Below are positions 39,270 through 47,896 of a stretch of DNA of 64,000 nt, piece after piece (position 1 is the first letter of the stretch; each line of letters begins with the position of its first letter). The notes under the pieces were generated by a model that did not search any database, was not told the DNA's origin, and worked only from the letters and a program-made list of their open reading frames with translations. The stretch is from Prionace glauca (Eukaryota > Chordata > Chondrichthyes > Carcharhiniformes > Carcharhinidae). The DNA is taken from NCBI GenBank assembly GCA_037974335.1, contig CM075724.1, forward strand, positions 62,026,470-62,090,469, written 5' to 3'. The translations under genes and the position numbers were made by a program.

Positions 39270-39682
39270 TCTGGATGGGTACATCTCCAACAACATTCAA
39301 GAAGCTTGACATCCATTCACTGCACCACTGACGCTCAGTAGCAGCATGGTGTTCTATCTACAAGATGGATAGCCCCTTCCAAACCCATGACCACTTCTAT
39401 CTAGAAGGACAAAGGCAGCAGATACATGGGAGCACCACCACCTACAAGTTCTCCTCCAAGGCACTTACCGTCTTGACTTGGAAATATATTGCTGCTGTTC
39501 CTTCACAGTTGATTGGTCAAAACCCTGGAATTCCCTCCCTTATGGCATTGTGGGTCAACCCACAGCACACGGACTGCAGGGATTAAAGAAGGTGGCTCAC
39601 CGCTGCCTTCTCAAGGGCAACTAGGGATGGGCAATAAATGATGGCCAGCCAGCAATATCCATATTCCACAAATGAATTTTAA
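39270..39682 (+). mobile_element. HER1-like LINE 3' end
   Basis: Plus-strand 3' end of the shark LINE family seen at 28616: ctgcaccactgacgctcagt, agaaggacaaaggcagcaga, then the terminal agggcaactagggatgggca and ataaatgatggcc, ending in an A-run at 39678-39689. Confidence 0.8.
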
Positions 39683-39689
39683 AAAAAAA

Positions 39690-39880
39690 CACCATTTGCT
39701 GACCATCCCTATTTGTCCTTGAGAAAATGGTGATAAGCTGCCTTCTTGAACTGCTGCAGTTCCTGAGCTGCACCTACAATGCTGTTAGCAAAGGAATCAC
39801 AGGATTTTGACCCAAGGTCAGTAAAAGACTGGTATGTATTTCTAAGTCAGGATGATAAGTGACTTGAAGTCGAAGCCCGC
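39690..39880 (-). mobile_element. Second HER1-like LINE 3' end, inverted
   Basis: The reverse complement of this stretch matches the end of the preceding element: gaccatccctatttgtcctt, then gctgccttcttgaactgctg with cagttcc following. The two copies are tail to tail, about 10 bp apart. Confidence 0.75.
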
Positions 39881-40102
39881 AGTTGAGTTAGTCATCTGCC
39901 CATTCACTGCGGCTACGTTCACAGCAAGGTGGATTTGGAGAAGGAGCAGGCTGCGTCTACTGACCAATTTCAGGTCGATGGGCGCCACAGGGGCTGGGGG
40001 ATGCATGATTGTGCCCTGGTACTGACATTATGGTTTAGTTAATTAAGCTCTTTTGCCATTTGTTTTAGTTACAATGTCCCACCGGCGCTGTCATCCTCTG
40101 TC
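39881..40102. other. No gene recognised
   Basis: GC-richer than its surroundings, without clear exon boundaries. I cannot identify it. It lies downstream of the last recognised exon of the minus-strand Ig-family gene, so a terminal exon of that gene could be here or further left. Confidence 0.3.
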
Positions 40103-40115
40103 CTTTTGATTAATA

Positions 40116-40256
40116 CAGTAAGAAGTCTCACAACACCAGGTTAAAGTCCAACAGGTTTATTTGTAGCAAAATTCACTAGCTTTCGGAACTGGCTGTTCCT
40201 TCATCAGGTAGGTGAGAGTTCAACCCCTGTCCAACGCCAGTATCTGCACATCATGA
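40116..40256. mobile_element. Penelope-like element ends, short inverted copy
   Basis: Minus-strand 3' end (agaagtctcacaacaccagg, then ctttcggaactggctgttcc) joined to a short plus-strand end (ccaacgccagtatctgcaca). Flanked by a 13-bp direct repeat CTTTTGATTAATA at 40103-40115 and 40257-40269, so the whole inverted unit went in as one. Confidence 0.85.
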
Positions 40257-40392
40257 CTTTTGATTAATATCAACCTTTCATTCTTTTGTAAGATTAAAAA
40301 ATTGAACTAACTACTTATCGGATTGATTGCAATATTTATTTCTATTCCTCCTTATTTCCTCTTTTTGGAGTATAAAAATATTGTCTTCTTAC

Positions 40393-40436
40393 CGTCTCAT
40401 CACTCTGACCGGCTTCCACGGAATTTCTTTTCACAC
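40393..40436 (-). CDS. Ig-superfamily receptor, cytoplasmic exon (exon 5)
   Basis: On the minus strand, a pyrimidine-rich acceptor (tttcttcttttctcaag) precedes a 44-bp stretch. Its first two bases complete the Gly codon opened by the TM exon; it then encodes VKRNSVEAGQSDET and meets a good donor (gtaagaag). It ends in phase 0, so at least one more exon would follow if the donor is used. If the donor is skipped, the frame reads 16 more residues (ending PKRGNKEE) to a stop at 40342-40344. The encoded tail is polar, with no tyrosine motif up to the donor. The exon is assigned on splice signals and phase only, so it is less sure than the Ig and TM exons. Confidence 0.6.
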
Positions 40437-40497
40437 CTTGAGAAAAGAAGAAATTGAGCCTGAGTAACTTTCTGAATGTAAGCAAAATCAAAAACAT

Positions 40498-40565
40498 GCT
40501 TTCCATTCTGAACACTTTTATTGCCAAAATTGCTTTCCATTCTGAACACTTTAACTGCCAAAATT
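40498..40565. repeat. 34-bp tandem duplication
   Basis: Two units start gctttccattctgaacactt at 40498 and 40532, with two mismatches, and a partial third (actgccaaaa) follows. It lies in the intron between the TM and cytoplasmic exons of the Ig-family gene. Confidence 0.9.
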
Positions 40566-40577
40566 TACTGCCAAAAG

Positions 40578-40983
40578 ATCTCATTGAGATCTCATTGAGA
40601 CGTATAAGATGATGAATGGGATGGATAGGATAGAGGTGGAGAGACTCTTCCCGCTCAAAAAAGACAGTAGGACTAGGGGGCACAGCCTCAAGATAAAGTG
40701 GGGGGGGCGGTTTAGAACAGAGTTGAGGAGGAACTTCTTCACTCAAAGGGTGGTGAATCTCTGGAATTCTCTGCCCGTTGAAGTGGTGGAGGCTGCCTCG
40801 CTAAATATTTTTAAGAAACGGGTTGATGGGTTTTTGATAAGAGAAGGGATTAAGGGTTATGGGGAGAGGGCGGGAAGGTGGAGCTGAGTCACGACAGATC
40901 AGCCATGATCTTATTGAATGGCGGGGCAGGCTCGAAGGGCCAGATGGCCTACTCCTGCTCCTATTTCTTATGTTCTTATGTTC
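40578..40983 (+). mobile_element. CR1 (subfamily A) 3' fragment
   Basis: Plus-strand last 400 bp of a subfamily A element: MMNGMDRIEVERLFPLKKDS coding region at 40609-40670, then to ttcttatgttcttatgttca at 40983. The 5' edge shows a repeated gatctcattga. Antisense to the host Ig-family gene. Confidence 0.92.
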
Positions 40984-41479
40984 AAAAGGAAGGAGCCTTG
41001 AAAATTGGAACATTCCATTGTGATCTACCCCCAATGGAGCACACTGCCATTAGCGTGATAGTGATAAACATGTGATAAGAGAATCGCTAAATTACAATTG
41101 AAATACGACCGGAGGGAGACGTAAAACAGTCTGCCAGTTCCATATCAGCCATTTTACATTGTCGCAGGATGTTACTTAAGCGTGTTTACACTACAAAGTC
41201 CTGATATTTTAAAAAATGTGGAAGGTTAAGAAGGTGCATAAATTAAATAAACTGTTTGGATGAGAAAATTAAATATGTGCATTTCAAAATTGATTTGCGT
41301 TGCCATATTCAACTCTCAATCATATAACGCTCTTGAGGCATCAACTTCGTTCTTTAAAGATGCAGCAGATTGCGCTTTATTCCCCATAATGAAGCACTAT
41401 TCACCTGCCATTTATATCTTAACAGTTTAACTGGGCATAACAAAATAAAAGTTTGCGATGAAATAAGAAAACTTCTTAC
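40984..41479. other. Ig-family gene intron, nothing recognised
   Basis: Intron between the TM exon and the cytoplasmic exon. AT-rich, with no repeat recognised. Confidence 0.6.
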
Positions 41480-41578
41480 CAGCTGAAGCTTTTAATTTGA
41501 GTCTCTTCAAAATAATTATCAACAGTATAACAGCCAATGCGCCGCCTGCACATCCGAAAATGAGCGGAAATTGGATTT
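41480..41578 (-). CDS. Ig-superfamily receptor, transmembrane exon (exon 4)
   Basis: Minus-strand 99-bp exon with acceptor ctatatttcag and donor gtaagaag, phase 1 at both ends. Joined to the C1 exon it encodes E-IQFPLIFGCAGGALAVILLI then IILKRLKLKASA. The hydrophobic run of about 21 residues (predicted residues 223-243) has no charged residue inside, unlike receptors such as NKp30 that use a membrane arginine to dock to CD3zeta, and is followed by a basic stop-transfer stretch (KRLKLK). Its acceptor lies directly against a SINE (41588-41932). The connecting peptide is very short. Confidence 0.85.
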
Positions 41579-41587
41579 CTGAAATAT

Positions 41588-41932
41588 AGAACATAGAACA
41601 TAGTGCAGAAACAGGCCCTTCGGCCCATCGAGTCTGCACCGAACACAATCCCACCCAGACCCTATCCCCACATCCCTACACATTTTACCTGCTAATCCCT
41701 CTAACCTACACATCCCAGGATACTAAGGGGCAATTTTTTAGCATAGCCAATGAACCTAACCCGCACATCTTTGGACTGTGGGAGGAAACCGGAGCACCCG
41801 GAGAAAACCCACGCAGACACGAGGAGAATGTGCAAACTCCACACAGGCAGTGACCCGAGCCGGGAATCGAACCCAGGACCCTGGAGCTGTGAAGCAGCAG
41901 TGCTAACCACTGTGCTACCGTGCCGCCCCACG
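41588..41932 (-). mobile_element. V-SINE abutting the TM-exon acceptor
   Basis: Minus-strand, full-layout V-SINE: the head (reverse complement of ctaccgtgccgccc at 41918-41930), box B, V core at 41770-41830, tail with TTCTATG repeats (agaacatagaacatag at 41588). Little diverged. It is in sense with the host Ig-family gene and ends about ten bases before the exon at 41578. Confidence 0.93.
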
Positions 41933-41937
41933 ATCAA

Positions 41938-42624
41938 CAAATGATTGAAAGAAGAAACTTTCGAACACAGCGCGATTTATACACAATTTTGAGTCTAGCA
42001 CGGGAGGGCGCGGTACAAAGTTGTCTTTCCTGAAATTGTGTCCATTTACTCTGTGTGGGGACCGACACTTTTATTTTTATAGGCAGTAGCGATAAAAGGA
42101 TTATAAGGTGTCCCAAACAACAGTAACGCAATTTATGGAGGAAACTAACCTATAAAGGCGCAGGAAATTCCTTTCTAGGCGTGAGGGCTTTTCGGTCAAA
42201 ATAAAGGGACTTACAATTGTGCCACACCAAACCGACGCGCACCGGCTACAAAGAATAGCAAAGTTTTTCACTCTTCAGCACTGACAACCAGAGGATACCT
42301 ACTGCAGTTCTTAGTAGGTAACAAGAACAGCTTGCACTTAACATTCCTAAATGCCCAAACGCAGAATATCAAACACAATCAAACTACATAAATAATATTA
42401 TGACAGCTGGAGGTAGAGTTGAGGGACCGTCGAAAATGAGATTTGGAAAGGCGGGGATACTCAGAGCGGGAGTTGGATTCAGCCAGCGGAAGGCACTGTG
42501 CGGAGATAACGATTTTATCATACATCCAAATCAAATATTCAGGATAAAGAAATGACTACTAAAACTGATCATTTTTATGTGTACGTTTATTTCACTTGGC
42601 AAGAATTTGACGAGAAATAAGCGC
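41938..42624. other. Ig-family gene intron, nothing recognised
   Basis: Part of the 1.7-kb intron between the C1 and TM exons. No repeat family recognised. Confidence 0.55.
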
Positions 42625-42627
42625 ATA

Positions 42628-43095
42628 AATCATAGAACCATAGGAAACTTAAAGCACAGAAGGAGGCCACTCGGCTCATCTTGTCCATGCCAGCTCGTGG
42701 ACACTAGGTGCCCTTTCTAATCTCACCTTCCTGCGTTCCGGCCCACAGCCCTGTGGCTTCCTTAAGCTGCAGATCCAGATACTTTAAAAAAAAATGTTTA
42801 GGGTCTCTGCCTCCACCAACTCAGGCAGCGAATTCCAGACAGCCACCACCCTTTGTGTAAAAAAAGATATTCCTCGTGTCTTCTCTACACCTTCTGCCAC
42901 TTACATTAAATCTATAACCCCTGTTTATAGAATTCTCCGTGAAGGGAAACGATTTCATCCTGTTCATTCTATCTCTTCCCCTCATAATTGTGTACACCTC
43001 CATCAAGTCACTTCTCTGACTTTTTTCCAAGGAAAATAATCTCAGCCTATCCAATCTCTCTTCACAGCAACACTTTTCTAGCCCTGGCAATCTCC
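42628..43095 (-). mobile_element. CR1 relic, 3' part
   Basis: Reverse complement of a CR1 3' end: catagaaccataggaaactt, acagaaggaggccactcggc, then attccagacagccaccaccc. The remaining frame (42821-43090) is diverged. In sense with the host gene. Confidence 0.85.
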
Positions 43096-43289
43096 CGTTT
43101 CAGGAAAATGTTTTCCCTCCTCCAGCTACAAACTGTCTTAATCATTTTAATTCGTTACCATTGATATGACATTGAGATTAAATAAAGTCCACAATTCGAG
43201 TTTGAAGAGCTGCCCAGCTACATTAATAATAAATAACACAAATCTGAGTCTTGACCCCCGCTCGTTTCTGTAAATGTTTGGAATCTTAC

Positions 43290-43586
43290 CTTGATTGACA
43301 GTGTATCTGACGCTGGCGGGCTCCTTAAGGGAGATATGAGATGCCAGACATGTATAAACGACTCCCTTCTGGAGAGGCTGCCCATCTTTCAAATAACTGG
43401 AGACCTCAAAAAGACCATCCACGGTCTCGTTTCTCACAGTTTCTATTCCGGCCAGAATTTCCACACCATCTCTTAGCCAGGAGATTTTTAAATCCTCCGG
43501 GTAAAATGCAGCCGTTTTGCACTCGAATCTTAGAGAAGTCGCTGAATTCTTGTCAATCGGAACGATTTTCAGTGGTGTTGGAGGAA
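43290..43586 (-). CDS. Ig-superfamily receptor, C1-type Ig domain (exon 3)
   Basis: Minus-strand 297-bp exon between acceptor ctgttaaaag and donor gtaagatt, phase 1 at both ends. With the flanking exons it gives V-PPTPLKIVPIDK at the domain start, the B-strand cysteine in LRFECKTAAFYPEDLKISWL (Cys 143, Trp 157 in my numbering), NETVDGLFEVSSYL, and the F-strand cysteine in VVYTCLASH (Cys 200). The FYP after the first cysteine, WLRDG, and VSSYL are hallmarks of the C1 set, found in antigen receptors, MHC, SIRP, tapasin and B7-type proteins. VPPT at the start and FYPxxLxxxWLxxGxE resemble the C1 domains of SIRP from memory. One N-glycosylation site (NET). One exon for one domain, as usual. Confidence 0.9.
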
Positions 43587-43837
43587 CTTTTAACAGGGGG
43601 AAAAATCATTTTTGAATTGAAAAGAGTAAATTCTCAAATGCCGAAACTCGATACACTTTTATACTCATACTGTGATAATACTTACCGTGCTGTCGCGTCT
43701 TTTAAACTTCGGGCGTACATTTATTTTATATAATGTAATACGACGCTCAGCAAAATTGCCGATGTTTTGCAAGCGGATCATTCTCCCAGACATGGTTACA
43801 ATCAGGGAAGGAAGTGTTACTGCTCGCAATTAAAGCC

Positions 43838-43990
43838 ATGATGTGGAGATGCCGGCGTTGGACTGGGGTAAACACAGTAAGAAGTCTCACAACACCAGGT
43901 TAAGGTCCAACAGGTTTATTTGCCAAATAAATGAATATTTGCCAAGTAAACATGTTGGGCTTTAATGTGGTGTTGTGAGATTTCTTACGG
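43838..43990. mobile_element. Penelope-like element ends, inverted pair
   Basis: Left arm minus-strand (gatgccggcgttggactggg; aagtctcacaacaccaggtt), right arm plus-strand (tgttgggctttaatgtggtg, then ttgtgag). Flanked by a 10-bp direct repeat AATTAAAGCC at 43828-43837 and 43991-44000. In the V-C1 intron of the host Ig-family gene. Confidence 0.85.
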
Positions 43991-44062
43991 AATTAAAGCC
44001 GCAGATCCTGGCGCGGGATTGTCAGTAGTGACCTCCATTCAGATTCTGGTCCGAATATATCA

Positions 44063-44638
44063 TGATGTGGGTATGCCGGCGTTGGACTGGCGTAAACACA
44101 GTAAAAAGTCTGACAACACTAGGTTTTAGTCCAACCGATTTATTTGATAATAGACTCACAAGCTTTCGGGTTAGTCCCTTCGTCAGGTGAATGGCGAGTT
44201 CTGGCCTCAGACAGAGCATATAAAGCACAGACAGTTTAGAGATTAATGATTAGAATGCGAATCCTTCCACCTAACCGCACACATGAGGACGGTCTCAATA
44301 GGGATCTTGGGTTCATGTCGCACTATCTGTAACCCCCGTGACTTGCCTGGGTTTGCAAAACCTCACTTACTGTACTGTCTGGAGACAATACACATCTCTG
44401 TAACCTGTGATCAGTGCTCCTTCCACTCACATTGTCAGCCACTTCAGGTCTTGAACAGCAGGTTAGGTGTAAGGATTCGCATTCTAATCAGTAACCTCTA
44501 AACTGCCTGTGCTTTATATGCTCTGTCTGAGGCCAGAACTCTCCATTCACCTGACTCACAAAAGCTTGTGAGTCTATCAAATAAATCGGTTATCAAATAA
44601 ATCGGTTGGACTAAAACCTGGTGTTGTCAGACTTTTTA
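44063..44638. mobile_element. Penelope-like element, longer inverted copy
   Basis: A minus-strand 3' end (44063-44277) faces a longer plus-strand 3' part (44278-44638). The arms share about 200 bp: for example agattaatgattagaatgcg at 44240 against cgcattctaatcagtaacct at 44477. The central plus-strand segment (gggatcttgggttcatgtcg, ctgtctggagacaatacaca) matches, in reverse complement, the element at 54105-54775. A 12-bp direct repeat CCGAATATATCA flanks it at 44051-44062 and 44639-44650. Confidence 0.88.
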
Positions 44639-44650
44639 CCGAATATATCA

Positions 44651-45660
44651 GACAGGGAGCAGCAACCAGTCGGCAAGAACATTGGGTTCTACTCGAGTTT
44701 TTCTGTAAGAATCATTGAGGTATTAAACGTTGTGTATTCGTTTGAAAAATGACCCACTTCAAATATTTAATGTTTCCAAACGTATTTTGTTTTACTGATT
44801 AATGTTAAGATGAGTGAAATCAAAATACCTCCGATATCTAAACTGGCTCCAAACAAGATATAGTTACATGTATAGATTAAAACCTGTCAGTTACCATTGA
44901 TTACACAATATTTCAATGCCCGTGGTTGAGGTTCAGACCGTGCATCTTTCACCAAAACATCTTTCTGGGGGCGGAATGCGAGTATTTTGCAAGCCAGGAT
45001 AATTTTTGATAATTATATATCGCTATGTAGATCACAACACCCAGGAATTAATTCCAGAGATAAAAACAGGCCATGTTGGGTAAACTCAGCTGGTTTGACT
45101 GAGTTTTCATTTCAGATTTCCAGCATCCGCAGTATTTTGTTTTTATTTGACGGGATCGTTTGCCCTTCTGCAATTTTACTCGATCTGCTGAACACATTTT
45201 GTCTGGAGAAGATTTTGCTTCGAACAGTCCAAAGTTACAATTTTCTGATGTGAACCGCTCTATCTATCTGTCCACTCTATCGGTCTTCTACCTCAACATC
45301 CTTCTGTTCATGGGGACTGTACACAGAAGTAATGAATTACATACATCAGGTTTATAGAAATGTTCGGTGGTATCCATTCTCCACTTTAACAGTTGTGAGT
45401 GCATCATAGAAAGCCCAATTAGCGTACCCCAGAGGTTCAAGCAAGGGCATTGGGCACTTTAACTGTCCTGTAAAGTCCAGGATCCGGGGTGGAATTCAGC
45501 TCTGAGGAAAAGATCAAAACCCTCCTTCTCAGTGGATTGTAGGATTCCATTGTGGAAATACCTTGGAATTTCAAACAAGTTACTAATGGACACAACTACA
45601 AACATATAATCCTAGGAACATGGCTCCATTCAGCCCGACTCATTGTGCTCTGCCCAACCT
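44651..45660. other. Ig-family gene intron, mostly unrecognised
   Basis: A short piece at 45105-45150 (catttcagatttccagcatc, then cgcagtattttg) is a scrap of a dispersed shark repeat also seen at 46831. No exon seen. Confidence 0.5.
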
Positions 45661-45661
45661 T

Positions 45662-45955
45662 GGTGATAGTGATTAGCACTGGTATCTCACGAAGCTAGGG
45701 AACCGGGTTCAATTCCGGCCTCGGGTCGGTGTGGAGTTTGCAGGTTCTCCCCTTGTCTGCGTGGGTTTCCTCCCAGTGCTCCGATTTCCTCCCACACTCC
45801 AAAGATGTGCTGATTAAATGGATTGGCCATGCTAAATCGTTCCTTAACGTTAGGTGGTTTAGCAGGGTAAACGCGTAGGGTTAGGGGGATGGGGCCTGGG
45901 TGCGGTTGTTGTCGGTGCAGGTTCGATGGGCCAAATACTGTAGGTATTCTATGAT
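45662..45955 (+). mobile_element. V-SINE
   Basis: Plus-strand: ggtgatagtgattagcactg head, gggttcaattccgg (box B), V core 45745-45800, tail ccaaatactgtaggtattct. Antisense to the host Ig-family gene, in the V-C1 intron. Confidence 0.9.
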
Positions 45956-46099
45956 TCTGCCTGATCTCTAACTTAACTCCATTTGTCCGACTTAATTCAT
46001 TCTTAGCAAAAATCGTGCCGTCGCAAATTTAAGGCAATGACGTAATGAGAGTGTTACATCGGCAATTTCGAGAATGGGCGGAAAAGGAATCTGATTTTG

Positions 46100-46345
46100 G
46101 AAATACTTGTTGCTGTACTCGGGGAATTTTCACCTGTATTTATCATGAAGGTACTGAGAGTGAGGGTTCAGAAAAGATTTGTTGGAGATTTATCAGAGTC
46201 AAGGGACTTAGGTTATGGGCAGAGACTGAAGAAGCTACGGTTGTTCTCTTTAGATCTGATTGTTTTAAGAGGAGGCCAATTTTGATAAAGTCAGTAAGCA
46301 GGAAGTGTTCTCAGTGACACAAGGGTCGGCAACCAGAATGTGTTT
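46100..46345 (+). mobile_element. CR1 relic
   Basis: Plus-strand end of CR1 ORF2: SRDLGYGQRLKKLRLFSLDL at 46195-46255, then the 3' part to about 46345. Diverged. Confidence 0.65.
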
Positions 46346-46830
46346 GGCAAAAGAACGTAAGGATTCTGATCTTTGAGTGGAACGTAATTACAGTCTAGTC
46401 CCTGTTATTATTACCATGTTTTTCAGCTTAAATCGCGAGCAGTGAGTGTAGGGATCTCGTTTGATTTTCGCTTCCTGGTGAGATCAACTAATTCGGCAGC
46501 GAGCGCATTTCGAAACGACCCTCAACAACCTGAAATGCCGTGAATAACCGCTCTTACTATCCTCGAAATCTTCTTGCAATCACCTTTGCGGGAAAAGGGG
46601 GGGGGGGGGGGAAAGGTGGGGTTGGGGGGTAGGGCGAGGGGGGGGGGAGGCGTGCTGTGTTACTGCGTGCAGTTCTTGCCTCGCACGTCGCCAATATCCC
46701 TTCCTCTTTGATGTAAATTGAATGATCTTTGAAGTTTTGTAAAAGATTTGACTTGGGAGGTGTTAAGATTGCTTACATTGTTCAATTGTGACACCATTGT
46801 AGCGAGAAAGAACCAGACCCTGACATTCCA
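46346..46830. other. Ig-family gene intron with a G-tract
   Basis: Unrecognised apart from a G-rich run at 46595-46648, pyrimidine-rich in the sense of the host gene. Confidence 0.5.
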
Positions 46831-46995
46831 TTACAACATCAATGCAAAATACTGCAGAGGCTGGATATTTGAAATACAAACCGAAAATATCGGGAATGTT
46901 CAGAGTTCGGGCAACATCTGTGTAGAGAAACTGAGTTAACGTTTCGGATCATTTCATCATCGACATGAAAGGTTAACTTTGTTTCCCTCCACAGA
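46831..46995 (+). mobile_element. Short dispersed shark repeat
   Basis: Matches, from memory of elasmobranch genomes, a common dispersed repeat: aatgcaaaatactgcagagg, then gttaacgtttcggatcattt. A scrap of the same family is near 48590-48670. Its class is unclear to me. Confidence 0.55.
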
Positions 46996-47201
46996 GAGAA
47001 CTGACCTGATGAGATTATTTCGTGTATTTCCAATGCTTAATTTCAAAATGAAAATATCCACTATGCATCGAGGTCAGTGGAAGACAATCTAGTGTTCTGT
47101 AAAAAGAATTCGTTAAAACCAGCTTTTCCACTAGTGATAAAAAGGATCAAATTGCATATATGGCGCTGAGCTGAAATCCTCCCGTTTACAATCACACTTA
47201 C

Positions 47202-47507
47202 CATATACAGTAAGCTGGGTGCCAGTTCCAGTTTGATTAGATTTTTCTAGATATTTTACTTTACAATAATACACTCCGGAATCTGCAAAAGTCACATTCA
47301 GCAATTCAAGCGAACTACTTCCCTTGTTCGCATCAAATCGCTTTCTGCTGTCTGGTTCGAGAAAGGATTGCTCTCCACGTCTCCACCAACGAACATCAGG
47401 CACATCTGGAAATAAGGGAAATGTGCAGAGTATGGAAGCATTCGCGCCTCTGTTCACATTCAAGTATTTAGGGATCTGAACCACTTTGTTCCAAGTTACT
47501 CCGGCGG
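47202..47507 (-). CDS. Ig-superfamily receptor, V-type Ig domain (exon 2)
   Basis: Minus-strand 306-bp exon between acceptor tttcctgacag and donor gtaagtgt, phase 1 at both ends. It encodes AGVTWNKVVQIPKYLNVNRG, then the B-strand cysteine (NASILCTF, Cys 46), VRWWRRG (core Trp), RFDANKGSSSLELLNVTF, ADSGVYYC (Cys 100) and a J-like G strand TGTGTQLTVY. The DSGVYYC and GTxLTV patterns are those of V domains of the antigen-receptor type, but here they are germline in one exon with no recombination signal seen. The cysteines are only 54 residues apart, short for a V domain, so strand C'' is probably missing. Three N-glycosylation sites (NAS, NVT, NQT). Confidence 0.9.
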
Positions 47508-47694
47508 CTGTCAGGAAATAACAAAGGCGGTGATATAACAGATAAAGAAAAATAACCAAGCGAAGTAAATTACAAAAACAAGTAATCGAATTAGAGAAGC
47601 ACAGTATCCAATTTTATAGTGGGTAACAGCTGTATAGTCTTTTAAATTAGGACCTGCCATTGTAAAATCGGCAGCATCTAATAACGAAATGTAC

Positions 47695-47749
47695 CTGGCC
47701 AAAACACGCCCAGAAGAGCCATGTAGTGAACTGTAACTTCTATCGACAT
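47695..47749 (-). CDS. Ig-superfamily receptor, signal peptide exon (exon 1)
   Basis: Minus-strand 55-bp coding part starting ATG TCG ATA and ending at donor gtacattt in phase 1. It encodes MSIEVTVHYMALLGVFWP plus the first base of Ala, giving a hydrophobic core MALLGVFWPAAG at the junction with the V exon. A second in-frame ATG lies at residue 10. The intron to the V exon is only 187 bp, common for signal-V pairs. The start choice is the first ATG in the joined frame; the transcription start is unknown. Confidence 0.75.
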
Positions 47750-47771
47750 GTTGCATTTCGTTGGCTACTTA

Positions 47772-47835
47772 CTGCAAATGACAATGCTATTTACGATGAT
47801 TTGCTAAGTAATAGATTTCATCGTTAAATATACGA
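47772..47835 (-). promoter_or_regulatory. Putative core promoter region of the Ig-family gene
   Basis: Reading toward the start codon on the minus strand there is a TATA-like TATATTTAAC (47822-47831) about 75 bp before the ATG, and ATTTGCAG (47772-47779), a seven-of-eight match to the Ig octamer. Both are weak motifs that occur often by chance. Confidence 0.25.
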
Positions 47836-47896
47836 AACGTGTGACCATGACATGAAAGATCACATGATTGAAACAGCGTATTGTGTTCGTTTACAT

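Noticed and set aside
41427-41479. Read-through of the TM exon into KKFSYFIANFYF as the natural C terminus
   Set aside because: A strong donor (gtaagaag) stands at the exon end and a phase-compatible exon follows.
43838-44638. DNA transposons (MITEs) with terminal inverted repeats
   Set aside because: The ends match the Penelope-like element with GIY-YIG at 54105-54775, and the target duplications are long and vary (10-13 bp).
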